Assembly: GCA_019419895.1 (NCBI GenBank)
Contig: JAHZIE010000001.1
Coordinates: forward strand, 31,512 to 82,989
Direction: 5' to 3'
From: Clostridiales bacterium
GTDB lineage: Bacteria; Bacillota; Clostridia; Oscillospirales; Acutalibacteraceae
DNA length: 51,478 nucleotides
Positions within the stretch are counted from its first letter, which is position 1. Every line of letters begins with the position of its first letter. The notes below the pieces were generated by a model that worked only from the letters and a program-made list of their open reading frames with translations, was not told the DNA's origin and made no database searches. Positions 22,991-31,714 of this stretch are shown one piece after another. The position numbers were made by a program, and so were the translations under genes.

Positions 22991-24184
22991 TTATTTCTCG
23001 TTCAGGCAGGCGATACCCGGGAGCTCGCGGCCCTCGAGGAATTCCAGAGACGCGCCGCCGCCGGTGGAAATATGGGTCATCTTGTCGGCGAAGCCGAGAT
23101 TTTCCACCGCCGCGGCGGAATCGCCGCCGCCGATGATGGAAATGGCGTTGCTGTCAGCAACCGCCTGCGCGACGGCAACTGTGCCGCCCGCGAAAGCTTC
23201 CCATTCGGAAACGCCCATCGGTCCGTTCCAGACAACGGTTCCGGCATCCTTGATGGCGTTGGCGAAAAGCTCTCTGGACTTTGGTCCGATATCCAGGCCC
23301 ATCCAGCCGTCGGGGATTTGATCAGAGTCGATGGTCTTATGCTCAGCGTCGGCCTTGTATTCGGTCGCGACAATATTGTCCACAGGAATGAGGAACTTGA
23401 CGCCCTTGTCTTTTGCCTTGGCCATCATTTCCTTCGCGAGCTCCACCTTATCCTTCTCGCAGATGGAGGTGCCGATGGAATAGCCCAGAGCGTTCATGAA
23501 GGTGTAGGCCATGCCGCCGCCGATGATAAGGGTGTCCACCTTGTCCAAAAGGTTGTTGATGACGCCGATCTTATCGGAGACTTTAGCGCCGCCGAGGATG
23601 GCGACAAAGGGACGCTTGGGATCGGTCAGGGCGCCGCCCATGATTTTGATTTCCTTCTGAATCAGGAAGCCGCAGACAGCGGGAAGATAATCGGCGACGC
23701 CGGCGGTGGAAGCGTGGGCGCGGTGAGCGGTGCCGAAGGCGTCGTTGACATAGATATCAGCCAGGGAAGCGAGCTCCTTGGCAAAGGAGGGATCGTTCTT
23801 TTCCTCTTCTTTGTGGAACCTGACGTTTTCAATCAGCATGGCCTCGCCGTCTTTGAGGCCGGCGGCCAGGGACTTGGCGCTTTCGCCCACAACGTCCTTA
23901 GCCATTTTAACTTCCATGCCCAGTGCCTTGGAAAGATAGGTGGCCACGGGGGCGAGGGAATATTTCATGTTGAATTCGCCCTTCGGGCGGCCGAGGTGAG
24001 AGCAAAGGATGACCTTTGCCTTATGGTCAAGGAGATACCGGATCGTCTTTAAAGCTTCATCAATACGTTTGGGATCGGTGATATTTCCATCCGCGTCAAA
24101 GGGAACGTTGAAATCACAGCGGACGAGGACTCTCTTGCCGGAAACATCAATGTCTTCCACGGTCTTTTTGTTCAAGTAATTCAT
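22991..24184 (-). CDS. pgk: Phosphoglycerate kinase
   Basis: The 397-residue enzyme makes ATP and 3-phosphoglycerate from 1,3-bisphosphoglycerate. It has the N-terminal substrate motif RVLVRCDFNVPF, the SHLGRPKG loop, the hinge GGAKVSDKIGVINNLL, and the C-terminal nucleotide motif IGGGDSAAAVE followed by HISTGGGASLEFLEG. The length is standard. Start ATG at 24184 follows AGAGGTG. It is first in the pgk-tpiA-gpmI operon; gap and pgi are not in the window. Confidence 0.98.
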   Translation of the reverse strand: MNYLNKKTVEDIDVSGKRVLVRCDFNVPFDADGNITDPKRIDEALKTIRYLLDHKAKVILCSHLGRPKGEFNMKYSLAPVATYLSKALGMEVKMAKDVVGESAKSLAAGLKDGEAMLIENVRFHKEEEKNDPSFAKELASLADIYVNDAFGTAHRAHASTAGVADYLPAVCGFLIQKEIKIMGGALTDPKRPFVAILGGAKVSDKIGVINNLLDKVDTLIIGGGMAYTFMNALGYSIGTSICEKDKVELAKEMMAKAKDKGVKFLIPVDNIVATEYKADAEHKTIDSDQIPDGWMGLDIGPKSRELFANAIKDAGTVVWNGPMGVSEWEAFAGGTVAVAQAVADSNAISIIGGGDSAAAVENLGFADKMTHISTGGGASLEFLEGRELPGIACLNEK

Positions 24185-24246
24185 AAAAACACCTCTTCTT
24201 TGTTTTCATCCAAATCATTGTTAAAAATATATCAGATACCTTTGTC

Positions 24247-24275
24247 ATTGTATAACAAATTGGATTTTTTTTCAA
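24247..24275 (-). promoter_or_regulatory. Sigma-A promoter of pgk
   Basis: On the minus strand TTGAAA (24270-24275) and TACAAT (24247-24252) with a 17-base spacer; leader about 55 bases. Confidence 0.8.
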
Positions 24276-24311
24276 GTAGAAACAGAGAATATCTTGGCCG
24301 AAAATAGGGAA

Positions 24312-24812
24312 TTATTCTTCCCAGCTCAGGGTGGTGAGCTCCCCGCTGCACTGAAGGGAGGGGAAACCCCATTGCCGCAGGGCTTCAAAAACGCCGACAG
24401 CCACCGAATTGGAAAGATTCAGGCTTCTGGCCGGGCTGATCATGGGGATTCTGACACAGCTGCCGGGATTATCGTGAAGAAGCTGCTCAGGGAGCCCGGC
24501 GGTTTCCTTCCCGAAAACCAGATACGCCCCGTCGGGATACTGGATGTCTGAATAAATATGCCGCGCTTTCGTGGAAAAATAAAAGAAGGGGCCGCTGTTT
24601 TTTTCAAAAAAATCTTCCAGGCTCCTGTAGTAAGAGATATCCAGCAGATGCCAGTAGTCCAGCCCGGCGCGCTTGAGCTTTTTATCGTCGATACGGAAGC
24701 CCATGGGTTCCACCAGATGAAGCCTTGCTCCCGTAGCCGCGCAGGTGCGCGCCACGTTGCCGGTATTTTGCGGGATTTCCGGCTCAACCATTACAATATT
24801 GAGAGTCGACAT
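24312..24812 (-). CDS. trmL: tRNA (cytidine(34)-2'-O)-methyltransferase TrmL (SPOUT family)
   Basis: With ATG 24812 the protein has 166 residues. It is a minimal SPOUT methyltransferase: PEIPQNTGNVARTCAATGARLHLVEP (motif 1), LVFGKETAGLPE (motif 2) and IPMISPARSLNLSNSVAVGVFEALRQ (motif 3, trefoil knot). TrmL dimers methylate the wobble base of tRNA-Leu isoacceptors using SAM. A longer frame from 24872 is excluded because the -10 box at 24861-24866 lies inside it. The gene is monocistronic. Confidence 0.95.
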   Translation of the reverse strand: MSTLNIVMVEPEIPQNTGNVARTCAATGARLHLVEPMGFRIDDKKLKRAGLDYWHLLDISYYRSLEDFFEKNSGPFFYFSTKARHIYSDIQYPDGAYLVFGKETAGLPEQLLHDNPGSCVRIPMISPARSLNLSNSVAVGVFEALRQWGFPSLQCSGELTTLSWEE

Positions 24813-24860
24813 ACTATAAATTTTCCTCTTTTCCTCCAGATTATTCCTTATCCTGGAAAA

Positions 24861-24889
24861 ATTATACCCCATCGCTTTCCTTTTTTCAA
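24861..24889 (-). promoter_or_regulatory. Sigma-A promoter of trmL
   Basis: On the minus strand TTGAAA (24884-24889) and TATAAT (24861-24866), spacer 17 bases. It fixes the trmL start at 24812. Confidence 0.88.
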
Positions 24890-25078
24890 TGAAAAACAGA
24901 TTTCCCTAATTAATGAAAAAAGCGGAGACGATGAATCCGCCTTTTTGGCGGCTCAAAAATAAGCGCCCAACCGTTTTTCACCGTCCGCAGAGGAACTTCC
25001 ATTATTTCCCCCTCGTTATTTACTCGGAATTGGGATAACCTAATAGTGAATTCCCCATATTGGAAAGGAGTGAAAGAA

Positions 25079-25258
25079 ATGTCAAAGCTGGTTTCTTCCG
25101 TTGTAAAGGGCGTCGGCGCGGGAATGGCCGTCGGGCTGGCGGCCGGCGTGATCGGCGGCGCCATGATGCAGAACAACAAAAAGATTAAGAAAAACACCAA
25201 TAAGGCTGTTCACGCGGTTGAGGACTTTTTGGATAATGTTCAGTACATGTTCAAATAA
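25079..25258 (+). CDS. Small membrane-associated protein, 59 residues
   Basis: MSKLVSSVVKGVGAGMAVGLAAGVIGGAMM is cut here as a description: an N-terminal glycine/alanine-rich hydrophobic helix (about residues 10-30) is followed by a very basic segment (NNKKIKKNTNK) and an amphipathic tail ending NVQYMFK. ATG 25079 follows AAAGGAG by eight bases. The plan recalls small YtxH-like proteins. The helix has GxxxG spacing, which favours helix packing. No function can be assigned. A possible promoter is TTTACT...TAATAG near 25018-25045, spacer 16. Confidence 0.75.
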   Translation: MSKLVSSVVKGVGAGMAVGLAAGVIGGAMMQNNKKIKKNTNKAVHAVEDFLDNVQYMFK

Positions 25259-25491
25259 CGGTTCCAATCCATCTGTTTCTGGGGCTGCTGCCATTTCTGC
25301 TGACGCGGCGGCCCTTTTGTTTTTTCAAAATTCCTGTCATGGAGAGGGTTTTCTCTTGCGTCCCGGGAGAATCCCCTGTATAATTGAAGAATGTGGAATC
25401 CAAGGCCGGAGGGCGGGCCGCAATGTATAAGAGGGCGGGGAGGAGCCCATCCTATCCTTAAAAAGCTGTGAAATTCTGGGAGGATGTCTTC

Positions 25492-26505
25492 ATGGGAAAG
25501 GTTTCGTATATGGTAAAGCGCATCGCGGGGATGCATTATAAGGATTTTTTCGAGATGGTCGGCCTTTTACATAGGAAAACGGGAAAAAGCCGCGTCTATC
25601 TTTTCTGCGATATGGTCTGGTGCGGGCTGAAATACGGCTGCGGCTATACCGATTACCGCCTGTTTGAGTTTTACAACCTCAACGGCAGGCAGCGCTCCAC
25701 CTTTCTGACCAGGGCGAAAAATAATCAGATTGTAAAGAAATACAACCAGAAGGAATACCTTCATATTCTGGAAAATAAGGTGGACTTCAACAATTATTTT
25801 TCTAAATTTCTGGGCCGCAGGTTTATCGATATGAGGACGGCGGACAGGGAGGAATTCGGACGCTTTATCGACGGGCTGGATACTATTATGGCCAAGCCCC
25901 TGGATTCCACCGGCGGGCACGGCATCGAAAAGCTGAAGGTGTCCGATTACCCTTCTCAGGACGAGCTGTTTTCCTATTTGAAAGAGCACCGCTTCGGCCT
26001 GGTGGAGGAATATATTGTCCAGCATCCCGAAATGGCCGCCTTTAACCCCTATTCCGTCAATACCTACCGTATCTGCACGATTCTGGATGAAAAAGGGGAG
26101 CCCCATGTTCTTTACTTTTATATCCGCATGGGAAACGGGGAGAGCGTGGTGGACAACCTCCATTCCGGCGGGCTGACCTGCCCGGTGGACTGGGAGACAG
26201 GGGTCATCAAATACCAGGGATACGCCCTCTTTGACAAATATTATGACGTCCATCCCAATACGGGCCACCAGCTGGCCGGCTTCCATCTCCCCATGGTGCC
26301 CGAGGCTATCGCCATGTGCTTTGAGGCGGCAAAGTCCCTGCCCCAGGTGGGTTATGTGGGATGGGATGTAGGAATTACTGAAAAGGGTCCGGTGCTGATT
26401 GAGGGGAACCCCTTCCCCGGGCACGATCTTCTTCAGATGCCTCCCCATGCGCCGGATAAAATTGGAGTTTTGCCCCATTTCCGCAAATATATCAAGGATA
26501 TCTAA
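25492..26505 (+). CDS. ATP-grasp protein of the sugar-transfer-associated type
   Basis: The 337-residue protein resembles ATP-grasp proteins associated with capsule or glycan clusters (ATPgrasp_ST): IMAKPLDSTGGHGIEKL (nucleotide-binding lysine and glycine loop), FGLVEEYIVQHPEM (adenine-side Glu), NTYRICTI, and the metal-binding end VLIEGNPFPGHDLLQ. Such enzymes ligate a carboxylate to an amine through an acyl-phosphate; the substrates of this subgroup are mostly unknown. ATG 25492 follows GGGAGG by eight bases; a GTG at 25468 lies before that site. No glycan assembly genes adjoin it. Confidence 0.85.
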   Translation: MGKVSYMVKRIAGMHYKDFFEMVGLLHRKTGKSRVYLFCDMVWCGLKYGCGYTDYRLFEFYNLNGRQRSTFLTRAKNNQIVKKYNQKEYLHILENKVDFNNYFSKFLGRRFIDMRTADREEFGRFIDGLDTIMAKPLDSTGGHGIEKLKVSDYPSQDELFSYLKEHRFGLVEEYIVQHPEMAAFNPYSVNTYRICTILDEKGEPHVLYFYIRMGNGESVVDNLHSGGLTCPVDWETGVIKYQGYALFDKYYDVHPNTGHQLAGFHLPMVPEAIAMCFEAAKSLPQVGYVGWDVGITEKGPVLIEGNPFPGHDLLQMPPHAPDKIGVLPHFRKYIKDI

Positions 26506-26860
26506 TCTTCTTGAACATCTTTCTCAGCTGCCGGCAGAAATGATAACCGACTTTCAGGCTGGAACATTGCAGACAGGGCAGGAGAAAAGCCAAAAGGACG
26601 CGTCTGTCAAACTGGCGGAACAAGGCGTTTCTTTTGGGCGGATCAGGAAATCAGAAGAATGCCAACGTGCAAAGCGTCGCCCACTGGCGACGCTTTTTTT
26701 GTTGTGGAAGCCACCAGCTGCGCAGGCGGAGGCGCCCCGTAAAAAGCTTTCGCGTCAAGTGCCGAGTATCTTCAGCAGAGATACCGGGATGAATTTGAAC
26801 GGCAAACCCAAGGAACACAAAAGGATGTTTAAAAAATAAGACGGAAATTTAAATTTTTTA
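26506..26860. other. Interval between ATP-grasp and GH2 genes
   Basis: No gene. It contains one terminator (26671-26700) far from the ATP-grasp stop, then a short stretch before the GH2 promoter. What, if anything, is transcribed between 26506 and 26670 besides the ATP-grasp 3' end is not visible. Confidence 0.5.
26671..26700 (+). terminator. Intrinsic terminator downstream of the ATP-grasp gene
   Basis: GCGTCGCC and GGCGACGC form a perfect stem around CACT, preceded by AAA and followed by seven T. Confidence 0.92.
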
Positions 26861-26889
26861 TTGAAATAGAGCATTTATCATGCTATACT
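26861..26889 (+). promoter_or_regulatory. Sigma-A promoter of the first GH2 gene
   Basis: TTGAAA (26861-26866) and TATACT (26884-26889), spacer 17. The roughly 115-base leader has TTTTTCAG/CTGAAAAA and GTCCCA (26944-26949)/TGGGAC (26968-26973) inverted repeats that could be operator or RNA structure. Confidence 0.82.
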
Positions 26890-27011
26890 TAATTAATTTT
26901 TTTCAGCCGGTATTTTCAGTGTCTGAAAAATGCAAGGAAAAGAGTCCCAAGGGAGCGGTTTTCACCATGGGACATTGCGCAACGCTGGCTGGATTATGAG
27001 GAGGCAGATCC

Positions 27012-29789
27012 ATGGGAAAGAAAGACAGCCTAAACGGCAAATGGCAGTTTGAAATGGATCCCGCGGGGAAGGGAGTGGAAGAAAAATGGTTTTCCCAGCG
27101 GACATTCACAGGGACAGCGGTTGTCCCGGCAATCATTCAGGAGCAGGAAATCGGTTTTTTAACGCGGAAGGACAGCCGGAGGACGGTGAATTATCACGAG
27201 TCCTTTGAGGAGCTCGACGACTCCTTTCTGCCGACGGCGAGCGAGTGCTATACTCACGCCTGGTACGCCCGAGATATTGAGACAGGGGAGCTGGCGGGAT
27301 CGGAGAGGAGGTTGATCGTCTTTCAGGGGCTTCATCCCTTCGCGGACATCTATGTGGACGGAGAGCTTTTCTGCCGGCATCGCAAGGGCCCGTTTGAGCC
27401 CTGTGAGGTTGATATCAGCGCGCTGAAGCCGGGGACTCATCATGTAGCCGTCCATCTGCTGGATGAGGGGCATTACCTTCAGGGTGTGGTGAAATGGCCT
27501 TATTTTTCCGGTATTTTTAAGGATGTCTATCTGGAAGAGCGAAGCAGGGACGGTATCGAAGAAGCCTGGACGGAGACGGACCCCGCCACCGGGGAGATAC
27601 GGCTTTTTGTCAGGGTATGCGGGGAACCGGATGAACTCCGCGCGGAAATTGCGGGGATCCGTATGGAGCAGCCCTGTATGGCGGGGCAAAAGGAATACAG
27701 GTTTGAGGCCGTACTGGAGGATCGCGTCCCATGGACGCCGGATTGCCCCCGGCTGTATCCCTGCCGTGTAGAGGCCGGAAGACGGGGGCGGACGGTTTCG
27801 GAAAAGGAATTTCGTTTTGGTTTTAAGAAGCTGGAGCCCTGCGGCAAAAAAATTCTATTGAACGGAAGGCCCTTCTATTTTCGTGGAACCGGTTTCGGCG
27901 GAGTCTGCAATGGATTTCCAAGACCGGGCCGCTCGGCGGACTGGTACCGCGGGCTGGTCCGCCGGATTAAGGAGTATGGATTCAATTACCTCCGGATCCA
28001 TACCTTTTCCATGGAGCGGGAGCTTTTGGATATCTGCGACGAAGAGGGTCTGCTTGTTCAGGCGGAGCTGTTCTCCGTTTTTTATGAAACGGAGCGGGAA
28101 AGGGCGCTTACCCGGGAGCAGCTGGAGCTGCTCCTCAAAAGGAACCGGAGCCATGCCTGCGTCGGCGCCTATGTAATGGGGAACGAGCATGAGCACGCCG
28201 CCCCCGAATATCTGAATTTCCGCGACGCTCTGTGCCGGATGGCCAGGGAGAAAGCCAACGGCGCCCTGGTCATCGACAGCGACGGGGTGGACGGCGTTGC
28301 CTCGGCCCCCCACGGGGAAAGCGACGCCGTGATGTCCGGCGGGGTGAGCGTGGGAAATCTTTACGATGTCTCGCCCCTGGCTTATTCCAGATCTATGATG
28401 TTTGACAAGCCCTATCTGGTGCATGAATTCAATTACACAGAGAGCTTTCCTCAGATAGAGGATATCCCCCGGTATGGCGCCTGGCCGCGGCCCTTCTGGC
28501 TGGAGCACGCCCGGAAGTCCGCCCGGGAAAACGGCTGCCTTTCCCTGCTGCCCCAGTATGTCGCCCTGTCGAGAAAATCTCACTACACTATGATCCGGAG
28601 AGCGGTGGAGGATGTGCGCAAGGCGTCCGGCGTGGCGGGATTCGGCCATTGGGGATTTATTGATTTCGTCCATGAATCCATTGGGCTTACTAACCTTTTC
28701 TTGGAGGACAAGGGAGGAAACGCGGCCGATTTCCAAGAGGTAAATGGCCCGGTGATCCTCGCCTTTTCTCCAGAGCGGGTCTCCGACACGGGATATCAGG
28801 GGGAGAAATTTGATTTCACCATGAGCCTGTGCAACGCCTCTTCGGAGCCCGCGGGGCCGGATATGATTCAGTGGAGGCTCGCCGCCGGCGGGGAGGTTCT
28901 CTGCACCGGCGGCACAGAGGGATACGCCCCCGCGGGGGAAACGGCCCAAACCCAGCGGCAGAGCTTTGTTCCCCCAAAGGCGGAAAAGCCCTATCAGGCG
29001 GTGCTGGAAGCGGAATTCCCCGGTGGGGTGAAAAACAGCAGAAAGCTCTGGTTTTTCCCCAAGCCGTCAGAGAAACCTCCGGCCCGGCGCGTCCGCTATA
29101 TCCCAGAGTATTTCCCCAGCCTGTCCAGACTGTCGGAATATGACGGGGCCATAGAGGGGATAACAGAATACGCCCTTTGGGATGCTCCCGCGGACGCCAT
29201 CCTGATCACTCCTATTCTGTCGGACGCGGCGGCGGATTACCTCAGGCGCGGCGGCAGGGTGCTTCTCCTGCCGGTCTATTACAAGCACGGACACACCGGC
29301 CTTCCGGAGCTGCCCTCCAGCTTTGCCGGGATGCCTTCCTTTGCGGGAACCGTGGGGGGCTGCGGCACCATAATTTCCGGCCATCCTGTTTTTGAGGGCT
29401 TTCCCCATGAGGGTTACTGTGACATGCAGTTTTTTGACCTGATTGGAGGGGAGCGGGCGCCCCACATTTGCGTGCCCTTCCACCATGTCTCCCCACAGGT
29501 CTTTCATCTGGATGCGTGGCCGGTGAAGATCGAGCCCATCCTCCGCTCCATTCCCAACTGGAAGAAGTGCGCCAACCGCGCGTATCTGTTTGAGGTTTGG
29601 GTGGGAAAAGGGCGGCTGATGGCCTGCGAGATGCTCTTGTTTGAGAACCTGTTCCTTCGTCCGGAGGCGAGGTGGATGATGGATTCCATCCTGCGCTATA
29701 TGGATTCGGACGGGTTCCGTCCAAAGGCGGCGGTTACTCCTGAGGAGCTCGACGGGCTGCGGGAGCCTGTCACCATTTTCCGGCTGTAA
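27012..29789 (+). CDS. Glycoside hydrolase family 2 protein
   Basis: The 925-residue protein has the GH2 plan: N-terminal jelly-roll sugar-binding domain (about 1-185, ending WPYFSGIFKDVYLE), an immunoglobulin-like domain (about 190-275), and a TIM barrel opening with FYFRGTGFGGVCNG. The acid/base pair is Asn391-Glu392 (VMGNEHEH) and a likely nucleophile is Glu472 (YLVHEFNYTE). A C-terminal region of about 330 residues with Ig-like and Rossmann-like character follows. No signal peptide is visible, so it acts on imported sugars. Candidate activities are beta-galactosidase, beta-glucuronidase or beta-mannosidase; the family cannot be narrowed here. AGGAGG lies seven bases before ATG 27012. Confidence 0.9.
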   Translation: MGKKDSLNGKWQFEMDPAGKGVEEKWFSQRTFTGTAVVPAIIQEQEIGFLTRKDSRRTVNYHESFEELDDSFLPTASECYTHAWYARDIETGELAGSERRLIVFQGLHPFADIYVDGELFCRHRKGPFEPCEVDISALKPGTHHVAVHLLDEGHYLQGVVKWPYFSGIFKDVYLEERSRDGIEEAWTETDPATGEIRLFVRVCGEPDELRAEIAGIRMEQPCMAGQKEYRFEAVLEDRVPWTPDCPRLYPCRVEAGRRGRTVSEKEFRFGFKKLEPCGKKILLNGRPFYFRGTGFGGVCNGFPRPGRSADWYRGLVRRIKEYGFNYLRIHTFSMERELLDICDEEGLLVQAELFSVFYETERERALTREQLELLLKRNRSHACVGAYVMGNEHEHAAPEYLNFRDALCRMAREKANGALVIDSDGVDGVASAPHGESDAVMSGGVSVGNLYDVSPLAYSRSMMFDKPYLVHEFNYTESFPQIEDIPRYGAWPRPFWLEHARKSARENGCLSLLPQYVALSRKSHYTMIRRAVEDVRKASGVAGFGHWGFIDFVHESIGLTNLFLEDKGGNAADFQEVNGPVILAFSPERVSDTGYQGEKFDFTMSLCNASSEPAGPDMIQWRLAAGGEVLCTGGTEGYAPAGETAQTQRQSFVPPKAEKPYQAVLEAEFPGGVKNSRKLWFFPKPSEKPPARRVRYIPEYFPSLSRLSEYDGAIEGITEYALWDAPADAILITPILSDAAADYLRRGGRVLLLPVYYKHGHTGLPELPSSFAGMPSFAGTVGGCGTIISGHPVFEGFPHEGYCDMQFFDLIGGERAPHICVPFHHVSPQVFHLDAWPVKIEPILRSIPNWKKCANRAYLFEVWVGKGRLMACEMLLFENLFLRPEARWMMDSILRYMDSDGFRPKAAVTPEELDGLREPVTIFRL

Positions 29790-30012
29790 TTAGGAAAAGA
29801 TGAAAAACGGGAAAACCCGATCCCGATGAAAACAGAGAAAAAAAGCGGCGCTCACAGGCGCCGGCCCGAAGCAGATTTTTTTCACGGCGCAGCTCCTTTT
29901 TCAAGTGGAGCAGCCCTCTTTCCTATAGGGGAGCTCCCTTCCGTCCTGAAATTCATCTTTCGTTTTATGAATGAAAAATGCTGTGCTTTCAAATCTGATT
30001 GTCATAGCGCAG
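29790..30012. other. Hairpin-rich spacer after the GH2 gene
   Basis: No gene. GGCGC/GCGCC and GCTCC/GGAGC inverted repeats precede the terminator at 30013-30051. They may be part of the GH2 transcript end. Confidence 0.4.
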
Positions 30013-30051
30013 AAAACGCCCCCAAGGGAATCATTCTCTTGGGGGCGTTTT
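30013..30051 (+). terminator. Bidirectional intrinsic terminator after the GH2 gene
   Basis: AAAACGCCCCCAAG (30013-30026) pairs perfectly with CTTGGGGGCGTTTT (30038-30051). Confidence 0.93.
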
Positions 30052-30159
30052 GAATCCTGAACCGATACCAGGTCGGAGCAAAAAGCGCGGAGCTTCATAA
30101 AACTATCCATAGAGATATCCATTCCTATCATTTCAAATTCCCGTCAGGAAGAACAACGG

Positions 30160-30184
30160 AAAAAAAGCCCCGGGAATGTCCCGG
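30160..30184 (-). terminator. Intrinsic terminator of the MarR gene
   Basis: On the minus strand CCGGGA and TCCCGG form a stem with a 3-base loop, followed by GGGC and seven T. Confidence 0.75.
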
Positions 30185-30222
30185 CGGACCAGCCGGAGGG
30201 ACTGATTAAAAGGGAGGAGAGG

Positions 30223-30696
30223 CTATGGCTGGCATCCTCCTTCTTCCGGATCGGGGGACTGAGCAAGCTGCTCCTCAAAACGGTCAAGCAGGCCCTCCAG
30301 TTCACGGAACAGCTGTTCCCGATCGGAAATGAACTGATCTGTGAACAGGAAAAACTCCTGAGTGAATTCCTCTATGGTGGCCTGGATAAACCTCCGGCCC
30401 TCCTGAGTGAGGACAAGGAGCTTGCGCCGTTTATCCTTGGGATGGGGCATCCGCGCGACATACCCCTTCTGAGCCAGGCTGTCCACCGCGTAGGTGACCG
30501 TCTGCCGGGGAAGATAAAGCCTGTCGGCAAGGCGCCCGGCCTCCCGTTCCTCCGGCCGGCAGAACAGCTCCACCAAAATCAGGAGGTTGACGAGATTCAT
30601 ATGCTTCGAGCTGGCCCAGCGGCAGCACAGGTGATAAATTTTGGCGAACTGCAGCGCCTGCTGCATCAGCTGATAGGACTGTTTATCCTGTTCCAT
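30223..30696 (-). CDS. MarR-family transcriptional regulator
   Basis: The 157-residue protein has the MarR winged helix (LADRLYLPRQTVTYAVDSLAQKGYVARMPHPKDKRRKLLVLTQEG) flanked by N- and C-terminal dimer helices. Basic wing residues KDKRRK are typical of DNA contact. It is divergent from the MacB/FtsX-type transporter genes with a 300-base shared region, so it probably represses them in the absence of a ligand. Start ATG at 30696 follows AAGAGGAAA. Confidence 0.92.
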   Translation of the reverse strand: MEQDKQSYQLMQQALQFAKIYHLCCRWASSKHMNLVNLLILVELFCRPEEREAGRLADRLYLPRQTVTYAVDSLAQKGYVARMPHPKDKRRKLLVLTQEGRRFIQATIEEFTQEFFLFTDQFISDREQLFRELEGLLDRFEEQLAQSPDPEEGGCQP

Positions 30697-30736
30697 AAAA
30701 TTTCCTCTTTTTCAAAAAATGAAGCTTCTGACTGTT

Positions 30737-30766
30737 AGCTTACACCCATCCCGCCGGGTTTGTCAA
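30737..30766 (-). promoter_or_regulatory. Probable sigma-A promoter of the MarR gene
   Basis: On the minus strand TTGACA (30761-30766) and TAAGCT (30737-30742), spacer 18 bases. Confidence 0.65.
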
Positions 30767-30871
30767 TCTCGGGGAGGAGAGTTGTAAAATTTTCATGAAT
30801 ACCCAGTGAAAAAATTTCAAAAAATACCGATAGGCCGCCGTTTTTTCTGGGTGCGGCCCATGGGGCGCCCA

Positions 30872-30899
30872 TTGACTTTTTAGACGCGGGGGATAAAAT
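30872..30899 (+). promoter_or_regulatory. Probable sigma-A promoter of the MacB/FtsX-type transporter genes
   Basis: TTGACT (30872-30877) and TAAAAT (30894-30899), spacer 16 bases; leader about 90 bases. Confidence 0.65.
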
Positions 30900-30997
30900 A
30901 AAAGAAGAAAATAATACGAAATGGGATTATTTTTCATCTTGACGTAGTCCCGCCCGGGAAATTGAAAAGGATGGCTGAGGAAGGAAGGTGCTTCGGT

Positions 30998-31711
30998 TTG
31001 GAGCAGGCGGAACGGTTTGTTGTGTTTCAGGATGTATGTAAGTATTATCAGATGGGCGGCCAGCGGATAGCGGCTGCCGACCATATCTCCTTTGAAATTA
31101 AGAAAGGGGAATTTTGTGTGATTGTGGGGCCCAGCGGCGCGGGAAAAACCACCCTGCTGAACATGCTGGGGGGAATGGATTCCTGCGACGAGGGGAAAAT
31201 CCTGCTGGACGGTAAGGAGGTCAGCTCCTATACCCCCCGTCAGCTGACGGAATACCGGCGTTATGATGTGGGCTTTGTCTTTCAGTTTTATAATCTGGTG
31301 CAGAATCTGACAGCGCTGGAAAATGTGGAGCTCGCCAGCGAAATCTGCACCCAGCCCCTGGATCCGGAGGAAACTCTGCGCCGGGTAGGGCTGGGGGACA
31401 GAATGCAGAATTTTCCCGCCCAGCTTTCCGGCGGCGAACAGCAGAGGGTTGCCATCGCCCGCGCCCTGGCGAAAAACCCCAAGATCCTTTTATGCGACGA
31501 GCCCACCGGAGCCCTGGACTATCACACGGGCAAGGCTGTGCTCCAACTGCTCCAGGATACCTGCAGGCAGATGGGCAGGACGGTGATTGTGATCACTCAC
31601 AATCAGGCAATCACCGCCATGGCGGATCGGATCGTGAAAATAAACAGCGGCCGGGTGATCTCCTGCGAGTGTAATCCGGAGCCTGTGCCGGTGGAAAGGA
31701 TCGAGTGGTAA
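30998..31711 (+). CDS. ABC transporter ATP-binding protein (LolD/MacB type)
   Basis: The protein of about 237 residues has Walker A GPSGAGKTTLLN, the Q-loop in FVFQFYNL, the signature LSGGEQQRVAIARAL and Walker B ILLCDEPTGALD. It belongs to the branch that pairs with FtsX-like permeases, and its permease starts three bases after its stop codon. No good ATG exists; a TTG at 30998 lies nine bases after GGAAGGAAGG and gives the usual short N-terminus (MEQAERFVVFQDVCKYYQMG). A TTG at 30962 and an ATG at 30971 would add 9-12 residues and have poorer sites. Confidence 0.93.
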   Translation: MEQAERFVVFQDVCKYYQMGGQRIAAADHISFEIKKGEFCVIVGPSGAGKTTLLNMLGGMDSCDEGKILLDGKEVSSYTPRQLTEYRRYDVGFVFQFYNLVQNLTALENVELASEICTQPLDPEETLRRVGLGDRMQNFPAQLSGGEQQRVAIARALAKNPKILLCDEPTGALDYHTGKAVLQLLQDTCRQMGRTVIVITHNQAITAMADRIVKINSGRVISCECNPEPVPVERIEW

Positions 31712-31714
31712 GCT

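Noticed and set aside
29826..30053. Plus-strand 75-codon frame after the GH2 gene
   Set aside because: It has no ribosome-binding site and its end is the terminator hairpin.
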